From JAPXSY01 sp034003585 (GTDB taxonomy: Bacteria > Verrucomicrobiota > Kiritimatiellia > RFP12 > UBA1067), in contig JAVEYH010000002.1 of the NCBI GenBank assembly GCA_034003585.1, positions 37,081 through 101,080 on the forward strand: 64,000 bases of DNA, given 5' to 3'. Under the pieces are notes generated by a model, which saw only the letters and a program-made list of their open reading frames with translations, did not search any database and was not told the DNA's origin. The translations under genes were made by a program, and so were the position numbers. This document shows, piece by piece, positions 17,932-27,607 of this stretch (its first letter is position 1; each line of letters begins with the position of its first letter).

Positions 17932-20900
17932 GTGTATCTAAAACAGATTGAACTGACCGGTTTCAAGAGCTTTGCGGACAAGACCCGCCTGCAGTTCGAG
18001 CCCGGCATGATTGCGATTGTCGGGCCCAACGGCTGCGGCAAAAGCAATGTCTCGGACGCGATCCGCTGGGTATTGGGCGAACAGCGCCCCACCGCCTTGC
18101 GTTGCGCCAAGATGCCGGACGTGGTGTTCAACGGCACGGATTCGCGCAAGCCGCTCGGCATGGCTGAGGTTTCCATCACCTTCGCGGACTGCGACGGGAT
18201 CCTGGAAACCGAGTTCAACGAGGTAACCGTCACCCGCCGTGTCTTCCGTTCCGGCGAAGGCCAGTACTTCATCAACAAGACCCCCTGTCGCCTTAAGGAT
18301 GTCCACCGTCTTTTCATGGGGACGGGCATCGGCACGACCTCCTATTCGGTGATGGCCCAAGGCCAGATCGACGTCATCCTCTCCTCGCGGCCGGAAGACC
18401 GCCGCGCCGTTTTCGAGGAGGCGGCCGGCATCACGAAATTCAAGGCCGACCGCAAAGAGGCGCTGCGCAAGATCGAGCAGACCGAGGCCAACCTGCTGCG
18501 GCTCGCCGATGTCATCCGGGAGGTGAAGCGCCAGATCGGCACGCTGCAGCGGCAGGCCGGCAAAGCCCAGAAGTACAAGGAACTGCGCGATGAGCTGCGC
18601 GGCCTCGACCTCTTCCTGACGCGCCGGCGCCTCGCCGCGCTGGACATCCGCATCCGCGAGCTGGACACCTCGATCCACGCGCTGAACGAACAGTGGGTCT
18701 CCCATCAGGAGTTCGTGGCCGAGGCGGAGGCGGAGTCCTCCCGCATCCACGGGCTGATCCATGAGACTGAGGAGCGGATCGCGGACCTGACCGAACAGGC
18801 GGCGCAGGCCGACAACCGTTACATCCGCGCCCAGGAGGTCATCAAGGTCAACGAGCAGCGCATCGCCGAATACCGCGCCTGGGCGGAGCGCGACAACCGT
18901 GAGATTTCCGAGACCCGGACGCAGATCGAACAGCTCCGCCTGCAACAGGAATCGCTCGCGCAGAAGCGGTTGCTCCTGCGGCAGACCGAGGAAGTCGAAC
19001 AGAACGCGCTGAAAGAGGCGCAGGCCCGGTTCGACGCGCACCGGCTGCAGATCGAACAGACGCGCGGGCAGCTCCAGCAGGACCGGCAGAAATCGGTCGA
19101 GTGCGAACGCCGCACCGCTCAGATCCAGCAGGAACTGGCGGCCATGGAGGCGCGGCAGCGCGAGCTGCTCATGAAGCGGGACCGCCTTGCCGCCGAACAC
19201 GGCCAGGTGCAAGAGACGTTGGCGGCCGCGGAACACGCCTGCGCCGAGGTCCGGGCCCGCCTTGACACGCATACGGCTGAAGTCGCCGCGGCGGACGAGC
19301 GTTACGAAACGCTCGACACCGAACGGGCGGCCGTGACGGAAGAGCTGCATGCCTTGCAGACCGAGTCCGCGCGTCTCCAGTCCGAGGCCGCGGCCAAACG
19401 GGCGCAACTCGAGTTGCTGAAAGACGCGGGCGAGATTCGCGACGCCTATGCGCCGGGCTCGCAACTCTTGCTGGACCCCGCCAACCCGTTGGGACTCGAA
19501 CCGCAAACCGTGCTCGGCCCGTTGGCGGAGATGTTCAACGCGCCGCCGGACCTGCGCCTCGCGCTGGAAGCCGCCTTGCGCGCCTGGCTCGACGCCGTAA
19601 TCGTGCGCGACGCCGGGGCCGCGCGACGCATCTTCGAGATGCTGCTCGCCCGCGGCACCCCCGCGGCCGCGCGCATCATCGCCGCCTCGGTTGACGGGCC
19701 GGGCGACCGCACCGACACGCCTCCGCCCCCCCCGGGTCCGGGCCTCACGCCGCTGTTGGACCGCGTCACGGTCGAAAAGCCGTTTGCCGGTGCGGCGCGC
19801 CGTCTGTTGGGGACCGTCTTTCTGGCGGAGTCGCGGGAGGCTGTGCCGGAAGCCGTACCCGCCGGGTGTAGCATCGTCACACGCGACGGCGTGATCGCGC
19901 ATGCCGACGGGTGCGCGGAGCTGTGGATGCCGGACAGCCCGGTCTCCAGCCCGCTCGCCCGCAAGCTGCTCGCCACCGAAACCGCCGACCAGCTCACGGT
20001 GCTGGAAACAACGCTCAGGACCACCCGGACCCGCCAAGAGCAGTTGGCGGCGCGTTCGTCCGAACTCAGTCTCCACCTGACCCAGATGCGGAAAACGCTG
20101 GATGAGAACCGGCGCCGCGCCGCGCAGGCGGAAGGCGAGCACCAGAGCGTTTCCCGTGATGCGGAGCGGGCCCGCGCCCGTCTGGACCAGGTCTCCCGCG
20201 AGCTGAACGCGCTCACTGAACAGACTTCCGGGGATGAGGGGATCTGTGCCGCGCGCACAGACGAGCTGGACGGGCTCACGGCCACGCGCGCCCGCTTGCT
20301 GGAGCGCATCGCCGAGAACTCGACCCTGCTGCAGGAGCGGGAGGGCGTCTTCGGCGAACTCAGCCACGCCCTCACCGAATGCCGGATCCGGGTTTCCAGC
20401 GTGTCGCAGCAGATCGAACACGCCGCGTCCCAGGAAGAGGCCGTCCAGACGCGCATGGACGAACTCGACCGCACGTTGCAGGGCCGGAACCGCGGCGTGA
20501 TGTCGTACGACGAAAGCATCGGACGCCTCACGCAGGAGATCGCCTCCCTGGAGGCCAACCTCGACCCTATGCGGATCACGGCCGAAACGCTCCACCTGAA
20601 GATCGAGGAGACGCGCCGCGAACGCGCCACCCGCCAGCGCGAGCTGGAGAAGACCGACGCCACCCTGACCGAGCGCCGCCGCGCGCTCGAAGCCGCGCGC
20701 GAACAGCGCAGCCGCGCGGAGATCGATCTCGCCGAATCGCGGATGCGCCGACAGAACCATCTGGACCACATCTACAACGAATACGGCCTCTCGCCCGAGG
20801 AACTGATCGCCCATGCGGACCCCGCCTGGCCGGAGGGCGGACCGCCGCCGGTTCCCGAGATCGAGGCGCGCGCGGCATCCCTCACCGCCGACATCCAGGC

Positions 20901-21639
20901 GCTTGGCCCCGTGAACCTGGTGGCGATCGAGGAGTACAAGGAGCTGGAGGAGCGGTACACCTTCCTCAAGGCCCAGGAGGAGGATCTGCTCAAGTCCAAA
21001 GAGCAGATCCTGGAACTGATCGCCATGATCAACAAGAAATCGGGCGAGATGTTCCAGTCCACCTTCGATCAGGCCAACGCCCATTTCGACACGATGTTCA
21101 CCCGGCTCTTCAACGGCGGCCAGGCCAAGCTCGTGCTGCTGGAAAACGCCGAGGATCCGCTCGAGTGCGGCATCGACATCATCGCCCGCCCGCCCGGCAA
21201 ACGGCCGCAGTCAGTGACCCTGCTCTCCGGCGGCGAACGCACCATGACCGCGGTGAGCCTGCTCTTCGCGATCTTCCTGATCAAGCCGGCCCCGTTCTGC
21301 ATGCTCGACGAACTGGATGCCGCACTGGACGACAGCAACATCGGGCGTTTCGTGCAAACCCTGAAAGACTTCCTGAAACACTCGCAGTTCCTGATCATCA
21401 CGCACAACCAGCATACCATCGCCGGTTCGGATATCGTTTACGGCGTGACACAACAGGAGAAGGGCATCTCGAAGATCGTCTCGATGCGCCTCAAGGAGAT
21501 CGGGGTCAAACCGTTGGCGCTGGGCGCGCCCGAGCCTGCGGCGGACGCGGTCTCGGCCGCGGAAGAGCCGCGGGCTCGGCGCGGCCGCAAAAAGAAGAGC
21601 GGGGACGCCGCCCCCGAGCTCAGCGCGCCAGCCGAATGA
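17932..21639 (+). CDS. smc: Chromosome segregation ATPase SMC
   Basis: This 1235-residue protein has the full SMC layout: head with Walker A GPNGCGKSN (residues 31-39), two long coiled coils around a hinge (about 490-660, LLDPANPLGLEPQTVLGPLA onward), and C-terminal head with signature LLSGGERTM (about 1098) and Walker B FCMLDELDAALDD. It loads onto DNA with ScpAB to organise and separate chromosomes. The C-terminus carries a non-conserved basic and Ala-rich tail (ARRGRKKKSG). The hinge insert includes a Pro-rich loop (DTPPPPPGPG). GTG 17932 gives the canonical MYLKQIELTGFKSFADKT. The 3-prime end overlaps the convergent alcohol dehydrogenase gene by 20 bp. Confidence 0.96.
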   Translation: MYLKQIELTGFKSFADKTRLQFEPGMIAIVGPNGCGKSNVSDAIRWVLGEQRPTALRCAKMPDVVFNGTDSRKPLGMAEVSITFADCDGILETEFNEVTVTRRVFRSGEGQYFINKTPCRLKDVHRLFMGTGIGTTSYSVMAQGQIDVILSSRPEDRRAVFEEAAGITKFKADRKEALRKIEQTEANLLRLADVIREVKRQIGTLQRQAGKAQKYKELRDELRGLDLFLTRRRLAALDIRIRELDTSIHALNEQWVSHQEFVAEAEAESSRIHGLIHETEERIADLTEQAAQADNRYIRAQEVIKVNEQRIAEYRAWAERDNREISETRTQIEQLRLQQESLAQKRLLLRQTEEVEQNALKEAQARFDAHRLQIEQTRGQLQQDRQKSVECERRTAQIQQELAAMEARQRELLMKRDRLAAEHGQVQETLAAAEHACAEVRARLDTHTAEVAAADERYETLDTERAAVTEELHALQTESARLQSEAAAKRAQLELLKDAGEIRDAYAPGSQLLLDPANPLGLEPQTVLGPLAEMFNAPPDLRLALEAALRAWLDAVIVRDAGAARRIFEMLLARGTPAAARIIAASVDGPGDRTDTPPPPPGPGLTPLLDRVTVEKPFAGAARRLLGTVFLAESREAVPEAVPAGCSIVTRDGVIAHADGCAELWMPDSPVSSPLARKLLATETADQLTVLETTLRTTRTRQEQLAARSSELSLHLTQMRKTLDENRRRAAQAEGEHQSVSRDAERARARLDQVSRELNALTEQTSGDEGICAARTDELDGLTATRARLLERIAENSTLLQEREGVFGELSHALTECRIRVSSVSQQIEHAASQEEAVQTRMDELDRTLQGRNRGVMSYDESIGRLTQEIASLEANLDPMRITAETLHLKIEETRRERATRQRELEKTDATLTERRRALEAAREQRSRAEIDLAESRMRRQNHLDHIYNEYGLSPEELIAHADPAWPEGGPPPVPEIEARAASLTADIQALGPVNLVAIEEYKELEERYTFLKAQEEDLLKSKEQILELIAMINKKSGEMFQSTFDQANAHFDTMFTRLFNGGQAKLVLLENAEDPLECGIDIIARPPGKRPQSVTLLSGGERTMTAVSLLFAIFLIKPAPFCMLDELDAALDDSNIGRFVQTLKDFLKHSQFLIITHNQHTIAGSDIVYGVTQQEKGISKIVSMRLKEIGVKPLALGAPEPAADAVSAAEEPRARRGRKKKSGDAAPELSAPAE

Positions 21640-22780
21640 TCTCCGCAACCTCGTGCGCGCCGAGATCGCCGTATTCGCCGATTTTCGCGCCGCGCGCGGC
21701 CAGCCGGTCCGCCACAACCACAGCGGCCTCTTCGGCGTCCACGCCATACTCGCCCAGGCGCGTCGGCACGCCAACCTCCCGGAAAAAAGCCTCCATGCGA
21801 TCAATCGCCTGCGCGGCGCGCTCCGCCTCCGAACCCTCCGTGATGCCCCAGACACGCGCCGCGCACTGGGCCAGGCGGGCCCGCTTGCGCCGGATCTGAT
21901 GCCGGTGCACCGCCGGCATGATCACGGCCAGCGTGCGTCCGTGATCCATCCCGTACCGTGCCGTCAGTTCGTGTCCGATCATGTGCGTCGCCCAATCCTG
22001 CGCCGCGACGCCGCAGCCCAGAGACCCGTTGAGCGCGACGGTGGCGCACCACATCAGGTTCGCGCGCACCGCGTACGCCTTCGGGTCCTGTTTCACCTTG
22101 GGCGCCTCTTCGATCAGGGTGAGCAGCACCGCCTCGGCCTGCCGCGCCACCAGCGGGGTGTCGTCCGCGCGGCACATGTACTGTTCCATCACATGCGCGA
22201 ACGTGTCCGCGATCCCGTTCTCCACCTGCCGCATCGGCAGGGAAAAGGTCGTCTCCGGATCCAGAACCGAAAAGACCGGAAACACGAGCGGCGAACTGAA
22301 CGCCAGTTTCTCGCGGCTCGAATCGCGCGTGATCACCGAAAAGCAATTCATCTCCGAACCCGTCGCGGGCAGCGTCATCACCGCGCCCAGCGGCAGTGCG
22401 CCCGTCACCGGGCTCCGCCCCTCCATGACTTCCCACGGGTCGCCTTCACCATACGCCGCCGCCACCGCGATGAACTTCACCGCATCCAGCACGGAACCGC
22501 CGCCCACCGCCAGCAGAAACCCCACGCCCGCCTGACGCGCCTGCGCGGCCGCCCGCATGCAGGTCTCGTAGCGCGGATTGGGCTCGATGCCGCCGAACTC
22601 GCACACGTCATGTCCGGCCAGCGCGGCCCGGACCTGATCATAGACGCCGTTCCGTTTGACGGACCCGCCGCCGTACACCAGCATGACCGGCACGTCTGCC
22701 GGAACCTCCTCGCGCACCCGCGCGATCATCCCCTTGCCGAACCGGATCCGCACCGGATTGAAATACGTGAAGTTTTCCAT
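21620..22780 (-). CDS. Iron-containing alcohol dehydrogenase (YqhD/butanol dehydrogenase-like)
   Basis: This 386-residue group III dehydrogenase interconverts aldehydes and alcohols with NAD(P)H. NAD binding is shown by VYGGGSVKRNGVYDQV (about 33-48) and LAVGGGSVLDAVKF (about 90). The metal site follows the family pattern: NGIADTFAHVMEQYM and the HMIGHELTARYGMDHG stretch supply Asp and His ligands. ATG 22780 starts MENFTYFNPVRIRFGKG; an upstream extension to 22999 overlaps the synthetase gene and is rejected. It is the last gene of the 2-oxoacid oxidoreductase operon and could turn acyl-derived aldehydes into alcohols as an electron sink, though no acyl-CoA-reducing aldehyde dehydrogenase is adjacent. 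Confidence 0.9.
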   Translation of the reverse strand: MENFTYFNPVRIRFGKGMIARVREEVPADVPVMLVYGGGSVKRNGVYDQVRAALAGHDVCEFGGIEPNPRYETCMRAAAQARQAGVGFLLAVGGGSVLDAVKFIAVAAAYGEGDPWEVMEGRSPVTGALPLGAVMTLPATGSEMNCFSVITRDSSREKLAFSSPLVFPVFSVLDPETTFSLPMRQVENGIADTFAHVMEQYMCRADDTPLVARQAEAVLLTLIEEAPKVKQDPKAYAVRANLMWCATVALNGSLGCGVAAQDWATHMIGHELTARYGMDHGRTLAVIMPAVHRHQIRRKRARLAQCAARVWGITEGSEAERAAQAIDRMEAFFREVGVPTRLGEYGVDAEEAAVVVADRLAARGAKIGEYGDLGAHEVAEIIRLAR

Positions 22781-22817
22781 GGTTTTTTCTTTCTTTTCCG
22801 CCGGACGCTTGTGTCGG

Positions 22818-24488
22818 CTATTCCGCGTTGCGCTGATCCCGTTCCCGGATCTGCACGCGGCGGATCTTGCCGCTGATCGTTTTCGGCAGCTCCGGCACAA
22901 ATTCCACGCGGCGCGGATATTTGTACGGTGCCGTGACGCGTTTGACATGCTCCTGCAGCGCGCCCGCCAGCGCATCGGAGGGCTCAACCCCCTTGGCAAG
23001 AACCACCGTGGCCTTGACCACCTGACCGCGGTCCGGGTCCGGCACGCCCGTCACCGCGCACTCCAGCACGGCGGGATGCTCCAGCAGCGCGCTTTCCACC
23101 TCGAAGGGTCCGATGCGGTACCCGGAGCTCTTGATCACGTCATCCGCCCGACCCACAAACCAGAAGTACCCGTCCTCATCGCGCCAGGCCATGTCGCCGG
23201 TGTAATAGACCCCATCATGCCACACCCGGCGCGTCAGCTCGGGATCGCGATAGTAGCCGGTGAACATGCCGAGCGGCCTGGAGCGTTCCGTGCGGATCAC
23301 CAGTTGCCCCTCCTCGCCCACTTCGCACGGCCGGCCGTCATGCCGGATGAGGTCCAAGTCATATCCCGGCGCGGCACAGCCCATGGACCCGGGCTTGGGC
23401 GTCATCCACGGGAAGGTGCCCGCCACCACCGTCAGCTCCGTCTGGCCGTACGCCTCATACAGCTTCAGCCCCGTGGCCTCGAGAAACCGCTGATAGACCT
23501 CGGGATTGAGCGGCTCGCCGGCCACCACACACCGGGTGAGCGCCGAAAAATCGTAGCGCGTCAGATCCTCTTTGATGAAATACCGGTACATGGTGGGCGG
23601 CGCGCAGAAGGTGGTGACGCGGTAGCGTTCGATGACCCGCAACACCGCCTCGGCGTGAAAACGGTCCATATCATACACCATGACCGCGCAACCGCACAGC
23701 CACTGGCCGTAGATCTTGCCCCACGCGGCTTTGGCCCACCCGGTTTCCGCCAGCGTCAGGTGCAAGCCGCCCGGCGCGCACCCCTGCCAGTAACGGGCCG
23801 TCACCACATGCCCGAAAGGATACAGGAAATCATGCTGCACCATTTTCGGCATGCCGGTCGTGCCGGAGGTGAAGTAGAGCAGCATCGGATCGCAGGCCCC
23901 GGTATCCCGCGCGCAGAGCGCCGCCTCCAGCGGCTCCGGCGAGGCCCGGCCGCACGCGGCGTTGAAATCCGTCCAGCCGGAACCGTCGTCCCCGCCGTTC
24001 ACCAGTGCCCGCGCCCTCACCGGCGCTTCCGCGACCGCCGCATCCACCGCCGCGCGGATCGCGGGTTCGTTGACGCACAGGATCATGCTGACTCCGGCCG
24101 CGCGGATGCGGTACGCGACATCCTTCCGGGTCAGTTGGTTGGTGGCCGGGATCGCCACGGCCCCCAGCCGGCACAACCCCATCAGCGCGAACCAATACTC
24201 GTAGCGCCGTTTCAGGATCAGCATCACGGCATCCCCGCGTCGGATGCCCGCCGCCGCGAACACGCGGGCCGCCCGGTTGCTGGCGCGCGCGATGTCGCGC
24301 AGGGTGAAAACCCGCTCGTTCCCCTGATCGTCGCACCAGACCATCGCGCGCCGACCGGGATCCTCCGCCGCCACCGAATCCACCACATCAAAGGCGAAAT
24401 TGAAGCGTTCGGGCACGTTCAGACGAAATTCCCGGTAGAACGCCTCATACGAATCGAACACCGTCTGACTCAGCCACGCCTCCCGCAT
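22818..24488 (-). CDS. AMP-forming acyl-CoA synthetase (medium-chain/aryl acid type)
   Basis: This 556-residue ANL-superfamily ligase activates a carboxylic acid with ATP and CoA through an acyl-adenylate. The P-loop A3 motif LLYFTSGTTGMPKMV lies near 220, A5 YEAYGQTELT near 345, A7 YYTGDMAWRDEDGYFWFVGR near 420, A8 GYRIGPFEVES, and A10 PKTISGKIRR with the adenylation Lys. The substrate-pocket block GWAKAAWGKIYGQWLCGC resembles medium-chain acyl-CoA synthetases (ACSM group) more than acetyl-CoA synthetase. It sits 15 nt after the XRE-cupin regulator and within the 2-oxoacid:ferredoxin oxidoreductase operon, which points to branched-chain or aryl acids as substrates. Confidence 0.9.
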   Translation of the reverse strand: MREAWLSQTVFDSYEAFYREFRLNVPERFNFAFDVVDSVAAEDPGRRAMVWCDDQGNERVFTLRDIARASNRAARVFAAAGIRRGDAVMLILKRRYEYWFALMGLCRLGAVAIPATNQLTRKDVAYRIRAAGVSMILCVNEPAIRAAVDAAVAEAPVRARALVNGGDDGSGWTDFNAACGRASPEPLEAALCARDTGACDPMLLYFTSGTTGMPKMVQHDFLYPFGHVVTARYWQGCAPGGLHLTLAETGWAKAAWGKIYGQWLCGCAVMVYDMDRFHAEAVLRVIERYRVTTFCAPPTMYRYFIKEDLTRYDFSALTRCVVAGEPLNPEVYQRFLEATGLKLYEAYGQTELTVVAGTFPWMTPKPGSMGCAAPGYDLDLIRHDGRPCEVGEEGQLVIRTERSRPLGMFTGYYRDPELTRRVWHDGVYYTGDMAWRDEDGYFWFVGRADDVIKSSGYRIGPFEVESALLEHPAVLECAVTGVPDPDRGQVVKATVVLAKGVEPSDALAGALQEHVKRVTAPYKYPRRVEFVPELPKTISGKIRRVQIRERDQRNAE

Positions 24489-24503
24489 ACGCCTCCCCTC
24501 CGG

Positions 24504-25055
24504 TTATGCGGTGATCACCGCCAGAAACGTGGCCTCCGCGCCCTCCTCCGCCCGCATGCCGTGCGGCACCGAGGCGTCGAAATAGATGCTGTCCCCCGGC
24601 GCCAGCACCGTTTCATGGCCGCCCACCGAAAGCCGCAGCCGGCCGCTCAGCACGTAATTGAACTCCTGGCCGGGATGGGTGTTGAGATGCGGGGTGTCCA
24701 GCGCGGGCCCCACCGTCACAATGAACGGCTCCATGGTTTTGCCCGCGAACCGCGCGCCCAGCGCCTCGTAGTGATAGGCGTGCCGCCGCTCGACCACCGG
24801 GCCGCCTCCTTTCCGCGTCACATGGAAGACCCGGGCGTGCGCGTCGCCGCCTGTGAGCAGGGCCGTGACCTCGACCTGATAAAAGGCGGCCAGCCGCGAG
24901 AGGTAGCTCATGGGCACGTCTTCCGCCCCGGTCTCATACCGCATGTAGGTTTCGGGCGGGACCCCGGTTCGGGAGGCGACCTCCCGACACGAACGCTCCG
25001 ACGCTTCCCTCAACCCCCGGATCCGCACCGCGATCTCGCGCCTCTCGTTTGTCAC
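24504..25055 (-). CDS. XRE-family regulator with C-terminal cupin domain
   Basis: This 183-residue protein has an N-terminal helix-turn-helix (IAVRIRGLREASERSCREVA, then TGVPPETYMRYETG) and a C-terminal cupin barrel (LNTHPGQEFNYVLSGRLRLS, VLAPGDSIYFDASVPHGMRA). The metal-ligand pattern of the cupin (H..H/E..H) is largely kept. Such regulators sense small acids or CoA esters and often sit beside acyl-CoA synthetases; here the gene is inside the operon, 27 nt after the beta-gamma subunit gene and 15 nt before the synthetase, so it probably controls this pathway. The start is GTG at 25055. Confidence 0.88.
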   Translation of the reverse strand: MTNERREIAVRIRGLREASERSCREVASRTGVPPETYMRYETGAEDVPMSYLSRLAAFYQVEVTALLTGGDAHARVFHVTRKGGGPVVERRHAYHYEALGARFAGKTMEPFIVTVGPALDTPHLNTHPGQEFNYVLSGRLRLSVGGHETVLAPGDSIYFDASVPHGMRAEEGAEATFLAVITA

Positions 25056-25082
25056 AGCCCCCTCCCCCGCACTGCGGCGCCG

Positions 25083-26498
25083 CTACAACGCCACGTTCTT
25101 GTCCAGCCAGGCCTCGGCCTCACGCATCAGCAGACGGTTCTTCTCGACCAGCGACGGCTTGTTCTTGAAACTCGCGTCGAGCGCCGCCAGCAGATGCGCG
25201 TCTTGCAGGCCGGTCACGCCGAGCCGGGCCAGGGCCGCGAGCATCATGGTGTTCGCGGCTTTGGGAACCCCCATGTTGATCGCCAGATCGATCGCGGGCA
25301 TGGTGACCACGCGCACCCGTTCCGGCACGGGTACTTGCTGCGGTACCGTCGCGTCCACGATCACCGTCCCGCCGGGTTTCACATCCTTCACAAACCGTTC
25401 GAAAGAGGGTTGGTTCATGCACACCAGCACATCCGGATGATCCACGGCGGGCGATCCGATCGGCCGGCCGGAGAGGACCACCGAACAGGCGGCCGAACCG
25501 CCGCGCTGTTCCGGTCCGTACGTGGGAAACCAAGTCGTGAAACGCCGTTCGAGCCGCGCGGCCTCGGCCACGCAGATGCCGAGGCTCAGAATGCCCTGAC
25601 CGCCGTAGCCCGTGAATTTGAGACGCAATTCGCCGAACGTCTCGTCCGTCACCGCCTCCGGCACCGGATGTTGCGCGGACGCGCCGAAGAAGGCTTCGAC
25701 CGAAGGCGCGGGAGCCGCGGCCGGGCGGGGCTGCGCCGCGGCCTGCCGGTCACGCAGGCATCCCAACGGGTACTCTTGTTCCATCTGCTCCACACAGAAA
25801 AGCGCGGCCGCAACCGAATCGAGGCCCAGATTGGTGGGGCAAGGCGAGAGGAACTCGACAAACGCGTACCCTTTGCCGTCGCGCTGGATCTCCAGCGCCT
25901 TGCGCACGGCGCGTTTGGCCTGCATGATCCGCTTGGTGTCGGCCACCGATACGCGCTCAATGTAGACCGGGGCCTTCAACTGATCGAGCACTTCGCAAAC
26001 GTGCAGCGGATATCCGGCGGTCAGCGGATCGCGCCCGAACGGCGAGGTGGTGGTCCTCATCCCTTCCAGCGAGGTCGGCGCCATCTGTCCGCCGGTCATG
26101 CCGTAAATCGCGTTGTTGACGAAAAAGACCGCCATGTGCTCACCGCGGCTCGCCGCCTGAAACGTGTGGTTGAACCCGATGGCGCCCAGATCGCCGTCCC
26201 CCTGGTACGAGAGAACCACCGCATCGCGCCGCACGCGGTTGATCGCCGTGCCGACCGCGGGCGCGCGCCCGTGCGCCGCCCCGACGTTGGCGCAATCCCA
26301 GTAGTAATACCCGAACACCGCGCACCCGATCGGGTTGACGAGGATCGTGCGATCCTGGATCCCGAGTTCGGTCAGCGCCTCGGCGATCAGCTTGTGGATG
26401 ATCCCGTGCCCGCAGCCGGCGCAGTAGTGGGTCGACCGCGTCTCCTTGCCGCTGCGGACAAAGGTCTCGTACATCCCGACTGTCTTCTTTTCTGTCAT
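25083..26498 (-). CDS. 2-oxoacid:ferredoxin oxidoreductase, fused beta (TPP) and gamma subunits
   Basis: The first about 250 of 471 residues are the thiamine-diphosphate subunit: HYCAGCGHGIIHKLIAEAL, the GDGDLGAIG TPP/Mg motif and NNAIYGMTGGQ. After an Ala/Pro-rich linker (about 265-300) comes the gamma subunit: LRLKFTGYGGQGILSLGICV, FPTYGPEQRGGSAACSVVLS and KAANTMMLAALARLG. These subunits are usually separate (VorA/VorC or KorB/KorC). The enzyme oxidises 2-oxoacids to acyl-CoA with ferredoxin, or runs in reverse. It pairs with the alpha subunit 9 nt upstream and the ferredoxin subunit. The branched-chain (Vor) type is favoured over 2-oxoglutarate by the neighbouring synthetase, but this is inference. 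Confidence 0.88.
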   Translation of the reverse strand: MTEKKTVGMYETFVRSGKETRSTHYCAGCGHGIIHKLIAEALTELGIQDRTILVNPIGCAVFGYYYWDCANVGAAHGRAPAVGTAINRVRRDAVVLSYQGDGDLGAIGFNHTFQAASRGEHMAVFFVNNAIYGMTGGQMAPTSLEGMRTTTSPFGRDPLTAGYPLHVCEVLDQLKAPVYIERVSVADTKRIMQAKRAVRKALEIQRDGKGYAFVEFLSPCPTNLGLDSVAAALFCVEQMEQEYPLGCLRDRQAAAQPRPAAAPAPSVEAFFGASAQHPVPEAVTDETFGELRLKFTGYGGQGILSLGICVAEAARLERRFTTWFPTYGPEQRGGSAACSVVLSGRPIGSPAVDHPDVLVCMNQPSFERFVKDVKPGGTVIVDATVPQQVPVPERVRVVTMPAIDLAINMGVPKAANTMMLAALARLGVTGLQDAHLLAALDASFKNKPSLVEKNRLLMREAEAWLDKNVAL

Positions 26499-26507
26499 GC
26501 CCGAATC

Positions 26508-27563
26508 CTATCGTTTCCCGACCGCGCGAGCGGCTTGCACCACATCCTCCACCGTCATCACCATGCCGCCCAGCCGGTTGCAGAGCGCGATGGGCTGAAC
26601 GCGGCCGCCCTCTTTGGCCAGGTGCAGCAGCACATCATCCCGGAACTGGCCCGCGCTCAGCTCGACGGCCAGACCCCGGCGCCCTTCGAGCGCGGCGCAC
26701 ATCGCCGCGGCCGGGAACGGGTTCAGCGTGACGGGGCGGAACACGCCCGCGCGGATTCCCTCCGCGCGCAGCGCTTCGGCGGCGGTCCGGCAGATCCGGC
26801 TGGAAATCCCGTAGGCGAGAAGCACCAGCTCGGCATCGTCGCACAGGTAGGTTTCATGCCGCGCCTCCGCGCGCATCGCCGCATATTTGGCCTGCAGACG
26901 CAGATTGTGCTCCTCCTGCGCGGCGGCGTCCAGGTAGATCGAGGTGACCAGATGCGTGCGCGTCGCGGCGGTGCCGTGCAGCGCCCAATCGGAGGTATCC
27001 GGCCGCGGCGACTCGCGTTCCGGCAGAACCAGCGTCTCCATCATCTGTCCCAACAGCCCGTCCGCCAGCACGATCGCCGGAGTGCGGTAGGCGAAGGCCA
27101 GCCCGAACGCGCGCACAGTCAGGTCGCACATCTCCTGCACGCTCGCCGGGGCCACCACCGCGCAGGCGTAATTGCCGTGGCCGCCGCCTTTGACCGCCTG
27201 GTTGTAATCCCCCTGCTCGGGATAGACGTTGCCCAGCCCCGGACCGGCGCGCATCACGTTGACGATCACGCCGGGAAGATTCGCGCCCGCCATGTAGGAG
27301 AGCCCCTCCTGCATCAGGCTCATGCCCGGACCCGATGTCGCGGTCATGGCGAGCGTGCCCGCCGCCGCCGCACCGTAGACCATGTTGATCGAGGCGGTCT
27401 CGCACTCCGCCTGCAGGAACTCCCGCCCCACCGACGGGAACCACTTCGCCGCGGCGTGCGCGATCTCGCTGGCCGGCGTGATCGGATAACCGAAATAGAC
27501 ATCGCACCCGGCATACAGGGCACCGATCACCACCGCCTCGTTGCCTTTCACAAATCGGGTCAT
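26508..27563 (-). CDS. 2-oxoacid:ferredoxin oxidoreductase, alpha subunit (VorB/KorA-like)
   Basis: This 351-residue subunit carries the pyrimidine-binding part of the TPP site: GNEAVVIGALYAGCDVYFGYPITPASEIAH at residues 7-36, the ECETASINMVYGAAAAG segment with the catalytic Glu, and ATSGPGMSLMQEGLSYMAGA. MRAGPGLGNVYPEQGDYNQA matches 3-methyl-2-oxobutanoate:ferredoxin oxidoreductase subunit VorB closely. Domain II is present at the C-terminus (LVLLAYGISSRICR). It lies 44 nt after the ferredoxin gene and 9 nt before the fused beta-gamma gene. Confidence 0.92.
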   Translation of the reverse strand: MTRFVKGNEAVVIGALYAGCDVYFGYPITPASEIAHAAAKWFPSVGREFLQAECETASINMVYGAAAAGTLAMTATSGPGMSLMQEGLSYMAGANLPGVIVNVMRAGPGLGNVYPEQGDYNQAVKGGGHGNYACAVVAPASVQEMCDLTVRAFGLAFAYRTPAIVLADGLLGQMMETLVLPERESPRPDTSDWALHGTAATRTHLVTSIYLDAAAQEEHNLRLQAKYAAMRAEARHETYLCDDAELVLLAYGISSRICRTAAEALRAEGIRAGVFRPVTLNPFPAAAMCAALEGRRGLAVELSAGQFRDDVLLHLAKEGGRVQPIALCNRLGGMVMTVEDVVQAARAVGKR

Positions 27564-27607
27564 GCTGCTTCACTCCCGGGACGGGCCCGCGGCCCCGTCC
27601 GCTCGCG

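Noticed and set aside
17938..21084. 1048-residue minus-strand frame opposite smc
   Set aside because: It is a mirror of the coiled-coil codons of smc, with no recognisable domain.
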